In this document: one piece after another, positions 44,304 to 54,697 of the stretch
How the letters are laid out: every line of letters begins with the position of its first letter
How positions within the stretch are numbered: the stretch's first letter is position 1
Source: Christiangramia portivictoriae DSM 23547
Lineage (GTDB): Bacteria > Bacteroidota > Bacteroidia > Flavobacteriales > Flavobacteriaceae
Assembly: GCF_000423045.1 (NCBI RefSeq)
Contig: NZ_AUHF01000001.1
Coordinates: 496,001-560,000 of the forward strand
Direction of reading: 5' to 3'
Length of the DNA stretch: 64,000 nt
Translations under genes and position numbers: made by a program
Notes under the pieces: model-generated
Told to the model about the DNA's origin: nothing
Database searches by the model: none
What the model saw: the letters and a program-made list of their open reading frames with translations, nothing else

Positions 44304-46757
44304 CTATAACTGTACCTGTAAGGTGAATTTGAGAGAGAAGTTTTCCTTGAACGTAGGCAGGTGGTAGGCGCCATATCGATAGGCGGTGCTTAGACCAAAG
44401 CCTCCTAATAATTTGTTTAACTCCAGTCCTGCTTCTGAAAATCCTTTTTCCAAAGTATTAAAAGTTATGCCTTCATGCCTGGCGATATCGGTAAAATCAC
44501 CAATGGCGTGCCTGGAGATAAAAACAAGTTCTGGCCTGAAAGTTCTGGTGATCTTAAATGGGCGCAACTGGTGTCGCATATGTAGCATGAGCTGCCGGTC
44601 TGAATAGAATTCGTTGAAGTACATGGTTTCAAAACTGTTGCGACCTGCAACCGAAATTCTCTGAGATATCTTCGACCTGTTTGGATTGTTCGGGTAAGAG
44701 TGGAAAGCATGAGTTAGAGGGAGGTCTCCAATGGCGTAATTGGCCTCCAGAATAAATTCGGTTCTGGATTGGTCGAGACGCTGGATTTCATGCTCTGCCT
44801 TAACTCCAATTCTGGTAAAATTAAAGTCGGCACCCATAACTTCCAATGCTTGCTCAAATTCTCCGGTAAACTGTGGGAACTTTTTTTCAAGAAGTACATC
44901 GCCTTCCGGAGTTCTTAGATATTTTGAGAACGGCTGCCAGAGAAAAGCAGCTTTTACAAAGTGAAGATCGTAATCGCTGTATAACCGGTTACCATCATTA
45001 TAACTGTAATTTTTGATCTGCCATATTTCTTCTCTGGACAAACGCAGCTGCGTATCAAGCCTGGGTGTAATCTTGTGTTCAAGGCCTGCCGCGAATGTTC
45101 TGATGTTGTAATAATTGTTGGTATTTACAAACCTGGGCTCGAGAATAGAAAAAGTATTGCGGCCTTTTAGATACTCCACGGAAGCAATTTCATCGATATC
45201 CCGGTAAAAACTTAAGTTCAGATTCGTATGATTTCTTTTATTCAGATAGAACTGGGTTCCTAAACCATATTTAAAAACCTCGTCCTTGAAACCATAAGTG
45301 ATGTAAGAGTTCAGGCTGAAATCTTCTGAAAACAGATCGTTGGTTTTTCCTCCAAATCCTAGCCTGATGCCCTCGTAATTGCTAAACTTGAAGATCTTAC
45401 CAAGATCCATATCCCAGAAGCCTATGGGATAAGAACCGGAAGCGATCGCTTTCTTTACCTGTATCTTTCGTTCAATATTTTGAAATTTGATGAGGCTGTC
45501 TACTTTCTGTTCTGTTGCTGCATCACGTTCGTTAAATTTTACTTTACGGTTCGATTCCCAGAAATCGCTTGTCCTGTCGATCGCCCTGGGATTTATCTGT
45601 ATTTCCGCAGCACCAATGCTCACTTTGGCCTGTGGCTGCAGGTCAAAATCATAATGAATCACTGTTGAGTTCAGGTAAAGGTTACTGCTTATACTATCAC
45701 TCCCCAGGATTTTCCCTACGATACCCGGATTTTGCTGAACAGTTCCAATGCCAACGGTTCCTCCAAAAACAGCGATTTCCCTGCCTCCCGAACCTGGTTT
45801 TATCGTGGTCTTTTGTTGCTTTGGGAACCAGACATTCTGCTTCGGGAAATATTGATATTCATATTCAACTTCCAGCTTTACAGAGCCCAGAAGCTGTGCT
45901 TTGGCCTTTTGAATCGCCAGGGTTTTCGTGTCTAAATACAATATTCCTTCCAGGCCAGTGACGACCTCCTCGCGCTTGGGACTAAAGTAGATCACATAAG
46001 CAGGTCTTGAGGATTGGGTGGTGTCCAGGATTTTATATTCGTAGTTCCTGAAAGCTGCTTTTCCAAGCGGTCCCGCATAATCAGTTTTATAAATACTGTA
46101 ATTGTTTTTGTATAGGCTGAAAGGGTTCACATCCATCGCAAGGACATTGTAAACCGGCTCCTCAAATCCCGCCGTTCGTACGCCCAGTACTTCTTCTGAA
46201 GTATCACCGTTCCCGTCGTTTCTATGACTGGCCACTTTTTCTGAAAGATAACCCCGCCCCTGATTGACGATGGTCTTCATGGCTGCTGAAGTGCTATCGG
46301 CATAAAGCTGTATACCGCCTCCTTCATTATCCACAATGAATTTGGTATAACTTTTATAGCTAAAGCCTGGTAAAACCGCTTCCGGATCATTCTGTTCTTT
46401 AAGAGAAATGGCTTTGGAAATAAGGCTGTCTACAGGGTTGGGAGCGTTCGAAAGCTCTACCGTTTGCAGTCTTTCTCTAACCGGGTCCAATTTGATCTGA
46501 AGATAACTGGTGTCCTGGTTTACCTTTGTGCTAAGTGTCTTGTACCCTACATAGCTAAACTTTATTTCGACGATTTCCTTGGCCAGCCGTAATTGAAAGC
46601 CACCGTCGATATTGGTCAGTAGAGTGTCGTTTTCGTAGATGATCCTGGCGTAGGCGAGGGGTTCATTGGTTTGGGAGTCGATAACGCGGCCTTTTACCTC
46701 AGACTGCGCGAAGCCAAAAGTAGTGATCAGCAAAAATACCCACACCAGCTTCGACAT
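44304..46757 (-). CDS. DUF5686 outer-membrane protein with carboxypeptidase-regulatory-like domain
   Basis: The 817-residue product has a signal peptide (TTFGFAQ), an N-terminal beta-sandwich like that of TonB-dependent receptors (VKGRVIDSQTNEPLAYARII, FSYVGYKTL, about 20-95), and a long DUF5686 region that looks like an outer-membrane barrel toward its C-terminus, ending FSLKFTLQVQL. Proteins of this type lack a plug domain, so they are not normal receptors; their function is unknown. The ATG at 46757 is used; a GTG precedes it. It lies downstream of the frr terminator on the same strand. Confidence 0.85.
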   Translation of the reverse strand: MSKLVWVFLLITTFGFAQSEVKGRVIDSQTNEPLAYARIIYENDTLLTNIDGGFQLRLAKEIVEIKFSYVGYKTLSTKVNQDTSYLQIKLDPVRERLQTVELSNAPNPVDSLISKAISLKEQNDPEAVLPGFSYKSYTKFIVDNEGGGIQLYADSTSAAMKTIVNQGRGYLSEKVASHRNDGNGDTSEEVLGVRTAGFEEPVYNVLAMDVNPFSLYKNNYSIYKTDYAGPLGKAAFRNYEYKILDTTQSSRPAYVIYFSPKREEVVTGLEGILYLDTKTLAIQKAKAQLLGSVKLEVEYEYQYFPKQNVWFPKQQKTTIKPGSGGREIAVFGGTVGIGTVQQNPGIVGKILGSDSISSNLYLNSTVIHYDFDLQPQAKVSIGAAEIQINPRAIDRTSDFWESNRKVKFNERDAATEQKVDSLIKFQNIERKIQVKKAIASGSYPIGFWDMDLGKIFKFSNYEGIRLGFGGKTNDLFSEDFSLNSYITYGFKDEVFKYGLGTQFYLNKRNHTNLNLSFYRDIDEIASVEYLKGRNTFSILEPRFVNTNNYYNIRTFAAGLEHKITPRLDTQLRLSREEIWQIKNYSYNDGNRLYSDYDLHFVKAAFLWQPFSKYLRTPEGDVLLEKKFPQFTGEFEQALEVMGADFNFTRIGVKAEHEIQRLDQSRTEFILEANYAIGDLPLTHAFHSYPNNPNRSKISQRISVAGRNSFETMYFNEFYSDRQLMLHMRHQLRPFKITRTFRPELVFISRHAIGDFTDIARHEGITFNTLEKGFSEAGLELNKLLGGFGLSTAYRYGAYHLPTFKENFSLKFTLQVQL

Positions 46758-46774
46758 CACTTTGAACGGAATTT

Positions 46775-46830
46775 TTTTAAAAATAAAAATGCCGGTTCAA
46801 ATCTGTTTTTCTTCAGACCTAAACCGGCAT
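46775..46830 (-). terminator. Intrinsic terminator of pyrH-frr
   Basis: ATGCCGGTT (46789-46797) and AACCGGCAT (46822-46830) form a 9-bp stem closing a loop that holds a smaller TCTG/CAGA pair. On the minus strand it is followed by a T-rich run. Confidence 0.78.
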
Positions 46831-46851
46831 AAAATTGTGAAACCGTGATCA

Positions 46852-47403
46852 TTAAACGGTCATGATCTCTTTTTCCTTCACTACCAGGATGCTGTCGATC
46901 TTGGCTATATATTCGTTCGTTAGTTCCTGAACTTCATCTTCAGAAGCTTTTAATGCATCTTCAGAAATGTCAAGTTTTTTAAGTTCCTGCATGGCGTGCT
47001 TGCGATCATTTCTAACTCCAATTTTAGAGTCTTCAGCTTCAGATTTTGCCTGCTTGGATAATTGTATACGGCGCTCTTCAGTAAGAGGTGGTACATTGAT
47101 GATGACACTCTCACCATTATTCATAGGGTTAAAACCAAGATTCGCAACCATGATCCCTTTTTCAATTTCCTGGATCATGCTCTTTTCGAAAGGTTGAATA
47201 GATAGTGTTCGCGCATCGGGTGTATTTACATTGGCTACCTGCTGTAAAGGTGTTTTGGAGCCATAATAATCAACCATCACACTACCAAGCATGCTAGGAG
47301 TAGCTTTACCGGCACGTATATTTGAAAGTTGCTTTTTAAGATGCACTATGGCATTTTCCATAGCTTCTTTTGCTTCTTCTAAAATAAATTCAACCTCGTC
47401 CAT
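46852..47403 (-). CDS. frr: Ribosome recycling factor
   Basis: This cytoplasmic protein splits post-termination ribosomes with EF-G. The 183 residues are normal length and have the family marks: LKKQLSNIRAGKATPSML near the start, YGSKTPLQQVANV, ARTLSIQPFEKSMI, and PLTEERRIQLSKQAKSEAED in the hinge and second helix. It follows pyrH by 23 bp, an order conserved across many bacteria, and ends at a terminator. Confidence 0.97.
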   Translation of the reverse strand: MDEVEFILEEAKEAMENAIVHLKKQLSNIRAGKATPSMLGSVMVDYYGSKTPLQQVANVNTPDARTLSIQPFEKSMIQEIEKGIMVANLGFNPMNNGESVIINVPPLTEERRIQLSKQAKSEAEDSKIGVRNDRKHAMQELKKLDISEDALKASEDEVQELTNEYIAKIDSILVVKEKEIMTV

Positions 47404-47426
47404 TTCTAATTTCGTTTTCTATATAA

Positions 47427-48266
<840 letters not shown>

Positions 48267-48329
48267 TCAATTCTGCTGGCGGGGTTTTTGATATCTTTGA
48301 ATCATTACTAAATCTAAAGATTAGGACCT

Positions 48330-49022
48330 ATGATGGGATATTATATAATTGCAGGGCTTATTTTTCTGGTAAGCATGTTTGTAAGCAACAAACTGAAGAG
48401 CAAATTCAAAGAGTACTCGAAAGTACACCTGCAGAATGGGATGAGCGGGAAGGAGATCGCTGAAAAAATGCTACGTGATCACGGGATACATGACGTAAAA
48501 GTTATTTCTACACCTGGAATGCTTTCAGATCATTACAATCCATCCAAAAAGACTGTTAATTTAAGTGAAGGGGTATATTCCCAGCGAAATGCGGCCGCAG
48601 CGGCTGTTGCTGCTCACGAGTGTGGTCATGCAGTGCAACACGCCAAAGCATATAGCTGGCTGCAAATGAGAAGTAAACTGGTGCCTGTAGTAAGTATCGC
48701 TTCTAAATTTTCCCAATGGGCAATTTTCGGCGGACTTATATTAATGAGTATGGTAAGCGTAGGGGTAGGACAAACCGTCTTGCTAATTGGGATCATCATG
48801 TTCGCAATGGGAACCCTGTTCAGTTTTATAACTTTGCCGGTAGAATATGACGCCAGCAAAAGAGCACTGGTTTGGCTAGAGACCGAAAATATGCTGACTC
48901 CTGCTGAACATGATGCAGCTGAAGATTCATTAAAATGGGCGGCCAGAACTTATGTGGTAGCTGCCGTGGGATCATTGGCAACACTCTTATATTTTGTTGG
49001 AATCTTTATGGGAAGAGATTAA
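48330..49022 (+). CDS. YugP-like membrane zinc metallopeptidase
   Basis: The 230-residue protein has one N-terminal helix, a cytoplasmic or periplasmic part with the zinc motif AAHECGHAVQHA (HExxH, about 97), and two or three C-terminal helices. The pattern MSGKEIAEKMLRDHGI, then STPGMLSDHYNPSKKTVNLS identifies the YugP (zinc-dependent peptidase) family. The substrate is unknown. A -7 element TATCTTTG (48292-48299) precedes it. Two ATGs in a row (48330, 48333) are possible starts. It ends at a bidirectional terminator. Confidence 0.92.
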   Translation: MMGYYIIAGLIFLVSMFVSNKLKSKFKEYSKVHLQNGMSGKEIAEKMLRDHGIHDVKVISTPGMLSDHYNPSKKTVNLSEGVYSQRNAAAAAVAAHECGHAVQHAKAYSWLQMRSKLVPVVSIASKFSQWAIFGGLILMSMVSVGVGQTVLLIGIIMFAMGTLFSFITLPVEYDASKRALVWLETENMLTPAEHDAAEDSLKWAARTYVVAAVGSLATLLYFVGIFMGRD

Positions 49023-49044
49023 AGTAAACTTCAGAAATATAGAA

Positions 49045-49075
49045 AAGGCTGTTAGAAATCTAACAGCCTTTTTTT
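49045..49075. terminator. Bidirectional intrinsic terminator
   Basis: A perfect 12-bp stem AAGGCTGTTAGA/TCTAACAGCCTT with a 2-base centre is flanked by A and T runs. Its right edge overlaps the stop codon of the converging Lrp-family gene. Confidence 0.85.
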
Positions 49076-49544
49076 ATATTTTAATTTGTCGGTCTATTTG
49101 TTGGTTCAGGCTTATAAAGGTTTCTGTACGGGATACTCCATCAATTGCCTGGATGTTCTTATTAAGGACCACCATTAAATGCTCATTATCACGACATAAT
49201 ATTTTCAGAAATATAGACCAGTTCCCGGTCGTGTAATGACATTCAATAACTTCCGGAATTTCACTAAGTTGCTTAACGGCCTGTGGATTGCTTACAGCCT
49301 TGTCAAGATAAACCCCTACAAAGGCCATGGTTTTGTAACCAAGCAGCCTGGCATCCAGCATCATCTTAGAACCTTCGATCAAACCAGACTTTTCAAGTTT
49401 CCTTAAACGCTGGTGAACCGCTGCACCGGTAATTCCAATGTTTTTTGCAATCTCCAGGATGGGTTTTTTAGCATCTTTCATGAGGTAATTGAGAATGGTT
49501 TTGTCTATCCCATCCAGCTCAACGCTATCGTTTACAATTTTCAT
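49074..49544 (-). CDS. Lrp/AsnC family transcriptional regulator
   Basis: The 156-residue regulator has an N-terminal HTH (LDGIDKTILNYLMKDAKKPI, IAKNIGITGAAVHQRLRKLEKSGLI) and a C-terminal RAM ligand-binding domain (MAFVGVYLDKAVSNPQAVKQL, IECHYTTGNWSIFLKI). Members sense amino acids and act as octamers. It is separated by 50 bp from, and is downstream of, a saccharopine-dehydrogenase-family gene, which suggests that it responds to lysine or a related amino acid. Confidence 0.94.
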   Translation of the reverse strand: MKIVNDSVELDGIDKTILNYLMKDAKKPILEIAKNIGITGAAVHQRLRKLEKSGLIEGSKMMLDARLLGYKTMAFVGVYLDKAVSNPQAVKQLSEIPEVIECHYTTGNWSIFLKILCRDNEHLMVVLNKNIQAIDGVSRTETFISLNQQIDRQIKI

Positions 49545-49594
49545 ATTGCTAATTTTTGGTCGTTAAGCTAAAATAAAGAAAATGCTTTCTATTT

Positions 49595-50968
49595 TCAATT
49601 GCCAACTGCACCGAATGGATTATATCCAAGATATTCAATCTCTTTTTCTTTAAATATGATATCGTGAGCTTCCAGTTCTTTTAAAATGGGCTCATAGACT
49701 TCCTTTCGAATTGGTAACTGGACACCGGGTGTTTTAATCTGCCCGTTCAGGATCATTAATGCTGAAATTGCTACGGGTAATCCCACGGTTTTGGACATGG
49801 CTGTTTTAGACTGGTCCTCGCCAATATGAACCATGGTAGAATCAATTTGCTTCTTTTCACCATCTAGTTCGTAACCGAATTTATGATACATCACGATCAT
49901 ATCCTTGTCATCTTCAGCTAAGGTCCATTTATCCATTAAGATCTTCTGAAGCGCCTGTGCAGGAGTAGCATTTTTTATCCCTATCTTTTTTTCTGAATTA
50001 AATAGATCGAGTTCTATAAGTTTATCCCACATGATATCATCCTGATCGATTTTCAGGCTATGTCTGGTTTTGAGTTCTACAGAGTCGCTAGGTGAGTAGG
50101 GCAGAAAGGAATTGATGAAGTCGCGGTAACTCATCTCTTCTGAATTGGTCATCTCAAAACTATCATCGGTCATTCCAAGTTGTACGAACATGTTCCATGC
50201 TCTACTGAAGCCTACTTTTCTAATAGTTCCTCTATATAAGGTAAAGGCATTTTCGAGTCCGTACACACTTTGGTATTTCAGGGAGTTCCGGTTAGCGTAA
50301 CCTTCAAATTTACCATAACCTTCTACCTCAAGAAATTCAGTCCTACGAAACAACCGGTGATATGGAATGTACTTATACTTTCCTTCCTGGATAAATTCAG
50401 CGACACCACCCTGTCCCGCAACAACAACATTTCTTGGGTTCCAGGTAAATTTGTAGTTCCATAGGTTGTTATCACTTTCAGGAGCTACGAGTCCACCAGT
50501 GAAAGATTCAAAAAGTAAGATCTTTCCACCTTTGTCTCTTATTCTGTCTATGACCTGCATGGCGCTCATATGATCAATTCCTGGATCTACGCCAATCTCA
50601 TTCATAAACACCAGGTTTTTCTTTCTAACCTCCTCATCCAGAGCGCGCATCTCGTCACTTATATAGGAAGCCGTTACCATATGTTTTCCAAATTTCACGC
50701 AATCACGGGCAACCTCAATATGGAATCTTGCAGGCAACATGGAAATGACCAGGTCTGCCTGCTTAATTGCGGGTTCCCTGCTTTCCTTGTCGAATACATC
50801 TAATTCTATGGCTTCACAATTTTCCCGACCACGACAGGCATTCCGGGCACTTTTCAATTCTTTATCGCCAATTCTTAAAGTTAGTTGTTCTTCTACCGCA
50901 CGGTCGAGCAGGTAGTCTATAAGTGCAGCGGTAGATTTTCCTGCACCTACGATTAATATTTCTCGCAT
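49595..50968 (-). CDS. Saccharopine dehydrogenase family protein
   Basis: The 457-residue cytoplasmic enzyme has an N-terminal NAD(P)-binding motif EILIVGAGKSTAALIDYLL and the family blocks DLVISMLPARFHIEVA, GKHMVTASYISDEM, NEIGVDPGIDHMSAM and the C-terminal domain with GVQLPIRKEVYEPIL. In this family such proteins make or break saccharopine in lysine metabolism; here the direction is not known. An Lrp/AsnC regulator follows in the same direction. It diverges from the DUF423 gene. Confidence 0.9.
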   Translation of the reverse strand: MREILIVGAGKSTAALIDYLLDRAVEEQLTLRIGDKELKSARNACRGRENCEAIELDVFDKESREPAIKQADLVISMLPARFHIEVARDCVKFGKHMVTASYISDEMRALDEEVRKKNLVFMNEIGVDPGIDHMSAMQVIDRIRDKGGKILLFESFTGGLVAPESDNNLWNYKFTWNPRNVVVAGQGGVAEFIQEGKYKYIPYHRLFRRTEFLEVEGYGKFEGYANRNSLKYQSVYGLENAFTLYRGTIRKVGFSRAWNMFVQLGMTDDSFEMTNSEEMSYRDFINSFLPYSPSDSVELKTRHSLKIDQDDIMWDKLIELDLFNSEKKIGIKNATPAQALQKILMDKWTLAEDDKDMIVMYHKFGYELDGEKKQIDSTMVHIGEDQSKTAMSKTVGLPVAISALMILNGQIKTPGVQLPIRKEVYEPILKELEAHDIIFKEKEIEYLGYNPFGAVGN

Positions 50969-51029
50969 AAATTAAGTTAGTTTTGTGTAGTGTAAACGAA
51001 TGTATTAAAAAGCTGACTCATAAAAAATT

Positions 51030-51419
51030 ATGCAGACAAACAGGAAATTCTTAGTAGCAGGGGCCGTTTTTGGTTTATTGGCAGTGATTTTAGGAGCATT
51101 TGCAGCACATGGATTAAAAGAGATACTTTCAGAAGCTTCCCTAAATAGTTTTGAAACAGGTGTTAGATTCCAGATGTATCATGCATTATTGATGCTGATT
51201 CTAGGAATCATTCTAACAGAAAATGATCATAAGTGGTTGTTTTACATTTTCCTTACCGGCACTATATTATTTTCAGGATCTATCTATTTACTTACAACCT
51301 CTGCGGCTACCGGAGCAGACTTTTCAGCAATAGCATTAGTTACCTCAATTGGCGGGGCACTTTTAATTATAGGCTGGTTCTTATTAGTGCTGAAATTCAT
51401 AAAGTTAAAAAACAAATAA
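51030..51419 (+). CDS. DUF423 membrane protein
   Basis: The 129-residue protein has four membrane helices and the DUF423 pattern GAFAAHGLKEILSEASLNSFETGVRFQMYHAL at the start, which includes the conserved Ala-His and His residues, then LTGTILFSGSIYLLT and ITSIGGALLIIGW-like helices. Function unknown. A -7 element TAGTTTTG (50978-50985) lies about 45 bp before the ATG. Confidence 0.9.
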   Translation: MQTNRKFLVAGAVFGLLAVILGAFAAHGLKEILSEASLNSFETGVRFQMYHALLMLILGIILTENDHKWLFYIFLTGTILFSGSIYLLTTSAATGADFSAIALVTSIGGALLIIGWFLLVLKFIKLKNK

Positions 51420-51497
51420 ATTGATTGACGATATCGTTATATCTGCATAAGATTTTTACTTTTGTACGCCTAAACAAACAACAGAATTGATTTTTTT

Positions 51498-53096
51498 ATG
51501 GTCGATAACACCCAAATTACGAAAACGATTTCGTTAGAGGATTACGGGATCAAAAATGCCAGAGTACATTATCAACTTACTCCAGAGGAACTTCAAAAGA
51601 AAACCATCGCGTTGGGACAGGGAGTGGAAAGCTCCTTTGGAGCACTTGCGGTGAATACTGGTGAGTTTACAGGAAGGTCTCCAAAGGACAGATTCATTGT
51701 AAAAGATGAGATTACCGAAGATAAAGTATGGTGGGGAGATATTAATATCCCGTTTGATCCAGATAAATTTGATTCTCTTTATAAAAAGGTGACGAATTAC
51801 CTGGGAGATAAAGAGATCTTTGCTCGCGATGCCTACGCTTGTGCAGACGATAATTATCGTTTAAACATTAGGGTGATTAATGAATATCCATGGTCAAACC
51901 AGTTTGCTTTCAATATGTTCCTGAGAGTAGATGATTCAGAACTTGAAGATTTTCAGGAAGACTGGCTGGTGGTAAACGCGCCTGGGTTTAAAGCAGATCC
52001 TGCGCTGGATGGAACGAGACAGGAAAATTTTGCCATTCTCAATTTCAAGAAAAAGATCGCTTTAATAGGAGGAACCGGCTATACCGGCGAGATCAAAAAA
52101 GGTATATTTTCTGCGCTTAACTTTGTGTTGCCAGTTTACCACAATACCCTACCAATGCATTGCTCTGCCAATGTTGGGGAAGACGGTGATACCGCGATTT
52201 TCTTTGGACTTTCAGGAACCGGGAAAACTACACTCTCAGCAGATCCGGAAAGAAAATTAATTGGAGATGATGAGCATGGCTGGACCAAGGAAAATACCAT
52301 ATTCAATTTTGAAGGTGGATGCTATGCGAAGGTGATCAATCTTTCCGAAGAAAATGAACCTGATATTTACCATGCGATCAAACCGGGAGCAATCCTGGAG
52401 AATGTGATCCTTGATAATGAAGGTGATGTTGATTTTAGCGATACTTCCATTACCCAGAATACCCGCGTTAGTTATCCTATTTATCATATTGACAATATCC
52501 AGGAACCTTCTATTGGACAAAATCCAACGAATATATTCTTCCTTACTGCAGATGCTTTTGGGGTTTTGCCTCCAATCAGCAAACTTACTCCGGGACAGGC
52601 CGCTTACCATTTCATAAGCGGGTATACAGCAAAGGTCGCTGGAACCGAAGCTGGGGTAGATAAGCCGGTACCAAGTTTTTCTGCCTGTTTTGGCGCTCCT
52701 TTCATGCCGTTACATCCCACAAAATATGCAGAAATGCTAAGTCGTAAGATGAAAGATGCAGGGGTTAATGTCTGGCTGGTAAATACCGGATGGACCGGTG
52801 GACCTTACGGAGTAGGAAATAGGATGAAATTAAAATATACTCGTGAAATGATTAGTGCCGCCCTTGAAGGAAAACTCGAAGGTGTGGAATACGAAAACCA
52901 CGAGATTTTTGGCTTGAGCATGCCTAAAACATGTGAGGGAGTTCCAGCTGAGGTTCTTAATCCAAAAAATACCTGGGCAGATAAAGAGGCCTACGATAAA
53001 AAAGCGAAAGAGCTTTCAAATTTCTTTAAGCAGAATTTCTCAAAGTTTGAGAAATACGCCAACGAAGAAATCATGAAGGGAGCTCCTGTAGATTAG
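51498..53096 (+). CDS. pckA: ATP-dependent phosphoenolpyruvate carboxykinase
   Basis: This gluconeogenic enzyme converts oxaloacetate and ATP to PEP and CO2. The 532 residues contain the kinase P-loop GLSGTGKTTLSADPER (about 238-252), the metal/substrate block LIGDDEHGW that follows it, and RSPKDRFIVKDE near the start. The length matches the ATP-dependent family rather than the GTP-dependent one (about 600). A -7 element TACTTTTG (51457-51464) lies 33 bp before the ATG and a hairpin terminator follows. Confidence 0.97.
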   Translation: MVDNTQITKTISLEDYGIKNARVHYQLTPEELQKKTIALGQGVESSFGALAVNTGEFTGRSPKDRFIVKDEITEDKVWWGDINIPFDPDKFDSLYKKVTNYLGDKEIFARDAYACADDNYRLNIRVINEYPWSNQFAFNMFLRVDDSELEDFQEDWLVVNAPGFKADPALDGTRQENFAILNFKKKIALIGGTGYTGEIKKGIFSALNFVLPVYHNTLPMHCSANVGEDGDTAIFFGLSGTGKTTLSADPERKLIGDDEHGWTKENTIFNFEGGCYAKVINLSEENEPDIYHAIKPGAILENVILDNEGDVDFSDTSITQNTRVSYPIYHIDNIQEPSIGQNPTNIFFLTADAFGVLPPISKLTPGQAAYHFISGYTAKVAGTEAGVDKPVPSFSACFGAPFMPLHPTKYAEMLSRKMKDAGVNVWLVNTGWTGGPYGVGNRMKLKYTREMISAALEGKLEGVEYENHEIFGLSMPKTCEGVPAEVLNPKNTWADKEAYDKKAKELSNFFKQNFSKFEKYANEEIMKGAPVD

Positions 53097-53120
53097 TTTT
53101 AAATTGTTAGTTGAAATCAA

Positions 53121-53148
53121 AAAATCCGGTCGAAAGACCGGATTTTTT
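53121..53148. terminator. Bidirectional intrinsic terminator with GAAA loop
   Basis: AAATCCGGTC and GACCGGATTT form a 10-bp stem closed by a GAAA tetraloop and flanked by A and T runs, between converging pckA and hemD. Confidence 0.9.
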
Positions 53149-53174
53149 ATATTTATAAAAGGAAATAAAGAAAG

Positions 53175-53921
53175 CTACTTCTTATTCACTTCACTAATGT
53201 ATTTACTTATAGCCATGGTCATACTCGGAGTTTCCGGAGTAGGAGCTTTAATATCTGCTGTTAGACCATGTTCTTTTGCTGCTTTGATAGTAGTATTTCC
53301 GAATACAGCGATTCTCGTATTGTTCTGTTTAAAATCTGGAAAGTTCTCGAATAGCGACTTGATTCCGCTTGGGCTGAAGAATACAAGAATGTCGTAGGTT
53401 ACATGTTTGAGGTCTGAAAGGTCGCTCACTACGGTTCTGTAAAAAACTGCTTTTTTCCATTCTACTCCCAGTTTATTCAATGTTTTTGGTACATCTGGCT
53501 TCAGCATATCTGATGAAGGAAGTAAGAATTTTTCATTCTTATATTTCTTAATAAGGGGTGCAAGCTCTGCAAAAGTTCTCTTACCCACATAAATCTTACG
53601 TTTACGATAGACTACATATTTTTGGAGGTAGTAAGCAACAGCTTCACTAAGACAAAAATATTTTAAGGAGTCTGGTACTTTGAATCTCATTTCCTCGGCG
53701 ATCCTGAAGAAGTGATCAACCGCATTACGACTGGTTAAAATGATCGCGGTGTAATTTGCAAGATCAATCTTTTGTTGTCTAACTTCCTTACTGGGAACGC
53801 CTTCAACATGAATAAAGGGTATGAAATCAATTTTAACTTTCTGTTTTTCTTCCAGCTCAAAATAAGGAGAATTTTCTACCTTAGGTTCAGGCTGGGAAAC
53901 CAAAATTGTTTTCACTTTCAT
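53175..53921 (-). CDS. hemD: Uroporphyrinogen-III synthase
   Basis: This enzyme closes hydroxymethylbilane into uroporphyrinogen III in heme synthesis. The fold has low sequence identity, but the 248-residue protein has the two-domain alternating pattern (VKTILVSQPEP, YTAIILTSRNAVDHFF, KRKIYVGKRTFAEL, FLLPSSDM, DILVFFSPSGIKSLFENF, RIAVFGNTTIKAAKEHGL), as in Bacteroidota HemD. I use the ATG at 53921 rather than the TTG two codons upstream. It follows the DUF4271 gene by 22 bp and is probably co-transcribed. Confidence 0.86.
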   Translation of the reverse strand: MKVKTILVSQPEPKVENSPYFELEEKQKVKIDFIPFIHVEGVPSKEVRQQKIDLANYTAIILTSRNAVDHFFRIAEEMRFKVPDSLKYFCLSEAVAYYLQKYVVYRKRKIYVGKRTFAELAPLIKKYKNEKFLLPSSDMLKPDVPKTLNKLGVEWKKAVFYRTVVSDLSDLKHVTYDILVFFSPSGIKSLFENFPDFKQNNTRIAVFGNTTIKAAKEHGLTADIKAPTPETPSMTMAISKYISEVNKK

Positions 53922-53943
53922 ATGCAATTCTTTAAAGTTCCTT

Positions 53944-54597
53944 TTAAATTGTAATTAACTTGTACAAAATAATATAAGGGGCGATTTCGAGAGCGCAAAT
54001 GTACAAAATAAAATAGAACCAATTAACGCTAAGCGCACTTTGATTTCTCCTATAGATAAGAAACATGGAAAATGCATTGGCTAGTATCGCGACAAACGCG
54101 ATGATCCTAAGGCTGAGACCGGTAACTTCCATACTGTATACGAGAAAGAGACAGCCAAATAGTAGAAATATGGAAATAAAATTACGATAGCTTAGTTTCT
54201 GAAAAATGTAATAATCTATCTTCTCATCAATGTCGAAAATATTCCCAATGATCTTTTCAATTGCTGCTTTTAACAAGATCAAACATGTGTACCCGGTAAG
54301 CAAGCGAATGAATAAAACAATGTCCTGTAGCTCTGTTTCAAAAAAATACCTGTAACCCAAGAAAATGAAGAGCGAAACTACAATAGCCTGCATCGCAAAC
54401 ATTATAATGTTAAAAGGATGAAAAGCCTTATTCTCCTTTCCTTTAAAGGATATAAATTTACCAGAGTTTAGAAGCGAGATGAATTCTTCAAAACGTTGAG
54501 GGAAGGCAACACGTGCAAAGACCAGCAAACCAAAGCATAGAAGGAAAGTGATCGTGATCCAATCCTGATATTCACTTAATCTTGGCGTCGCCTGCAT
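53944..54597 (-). CDS. DUF4271 membrane protein
   Basis: The 217-residue protein has six or seven membrane helices and fits DUF4271, a Bacteroidota family commonly next to hemD. After a short polar N-terminus, a TFLLCFGLLVFARVAFPQRF segment is the family mark, and a cytoplasmic loop (SLLNSGKFISFKGKENK) follows. The role is unknown; the conserved neighbour suggests a link with heme metabolism. The minus-strand -7 element TACATTTG (54617-54610) would give a leader of about 9 nt. Confidence 0.87.
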   Translation of the reverse strand: MQATPRLSEYQDWITITFLLCFGLLVFARVAFPQRFEEFISLLNSGKFISFKGKENKAFHPFNIIMFAMQAIVVSLFIFLGYRYFFETELQDIVLFIRLLTGYTCLILLKAAIEKIIGNIFDIDEKIDYYIFQKLSYRNFISIFLLFGCLFLVYSMEVTGLSLRIIAFVAILANAFSMFLIYRRNQSALSVNWFYFILYICALEIAPYIILYKLITI

Positions 54598-54609
54598 TTT
54601 AATTTTTTA

Positions 54610-54681
54610 CAAATGTAAAATTTTGACCCTATTTGCAGTTGCTTTCCATGAAGATTTGATGTTTTAATTTGCATACATTTG
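54610..54681. promoter_or_regulatory. Back-to-back promoter elements
   Basis: The 100-bp divergent gap holds two identical -7 elements, TACATTTG on the minus strand at 54617-54610 for DUF4271-hemD, and TACATTTG on the plus strand at 54674-54681 for the mannosyltransferase. The plus-strand one has TTTG upstream at 54655-54658 with a short 15-base spacing. The two would be partly overlapping in their -33 zones. Confidence 0.5.
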
Positions 54682-54697
54682 TGCAAAAGTTTTGGGA

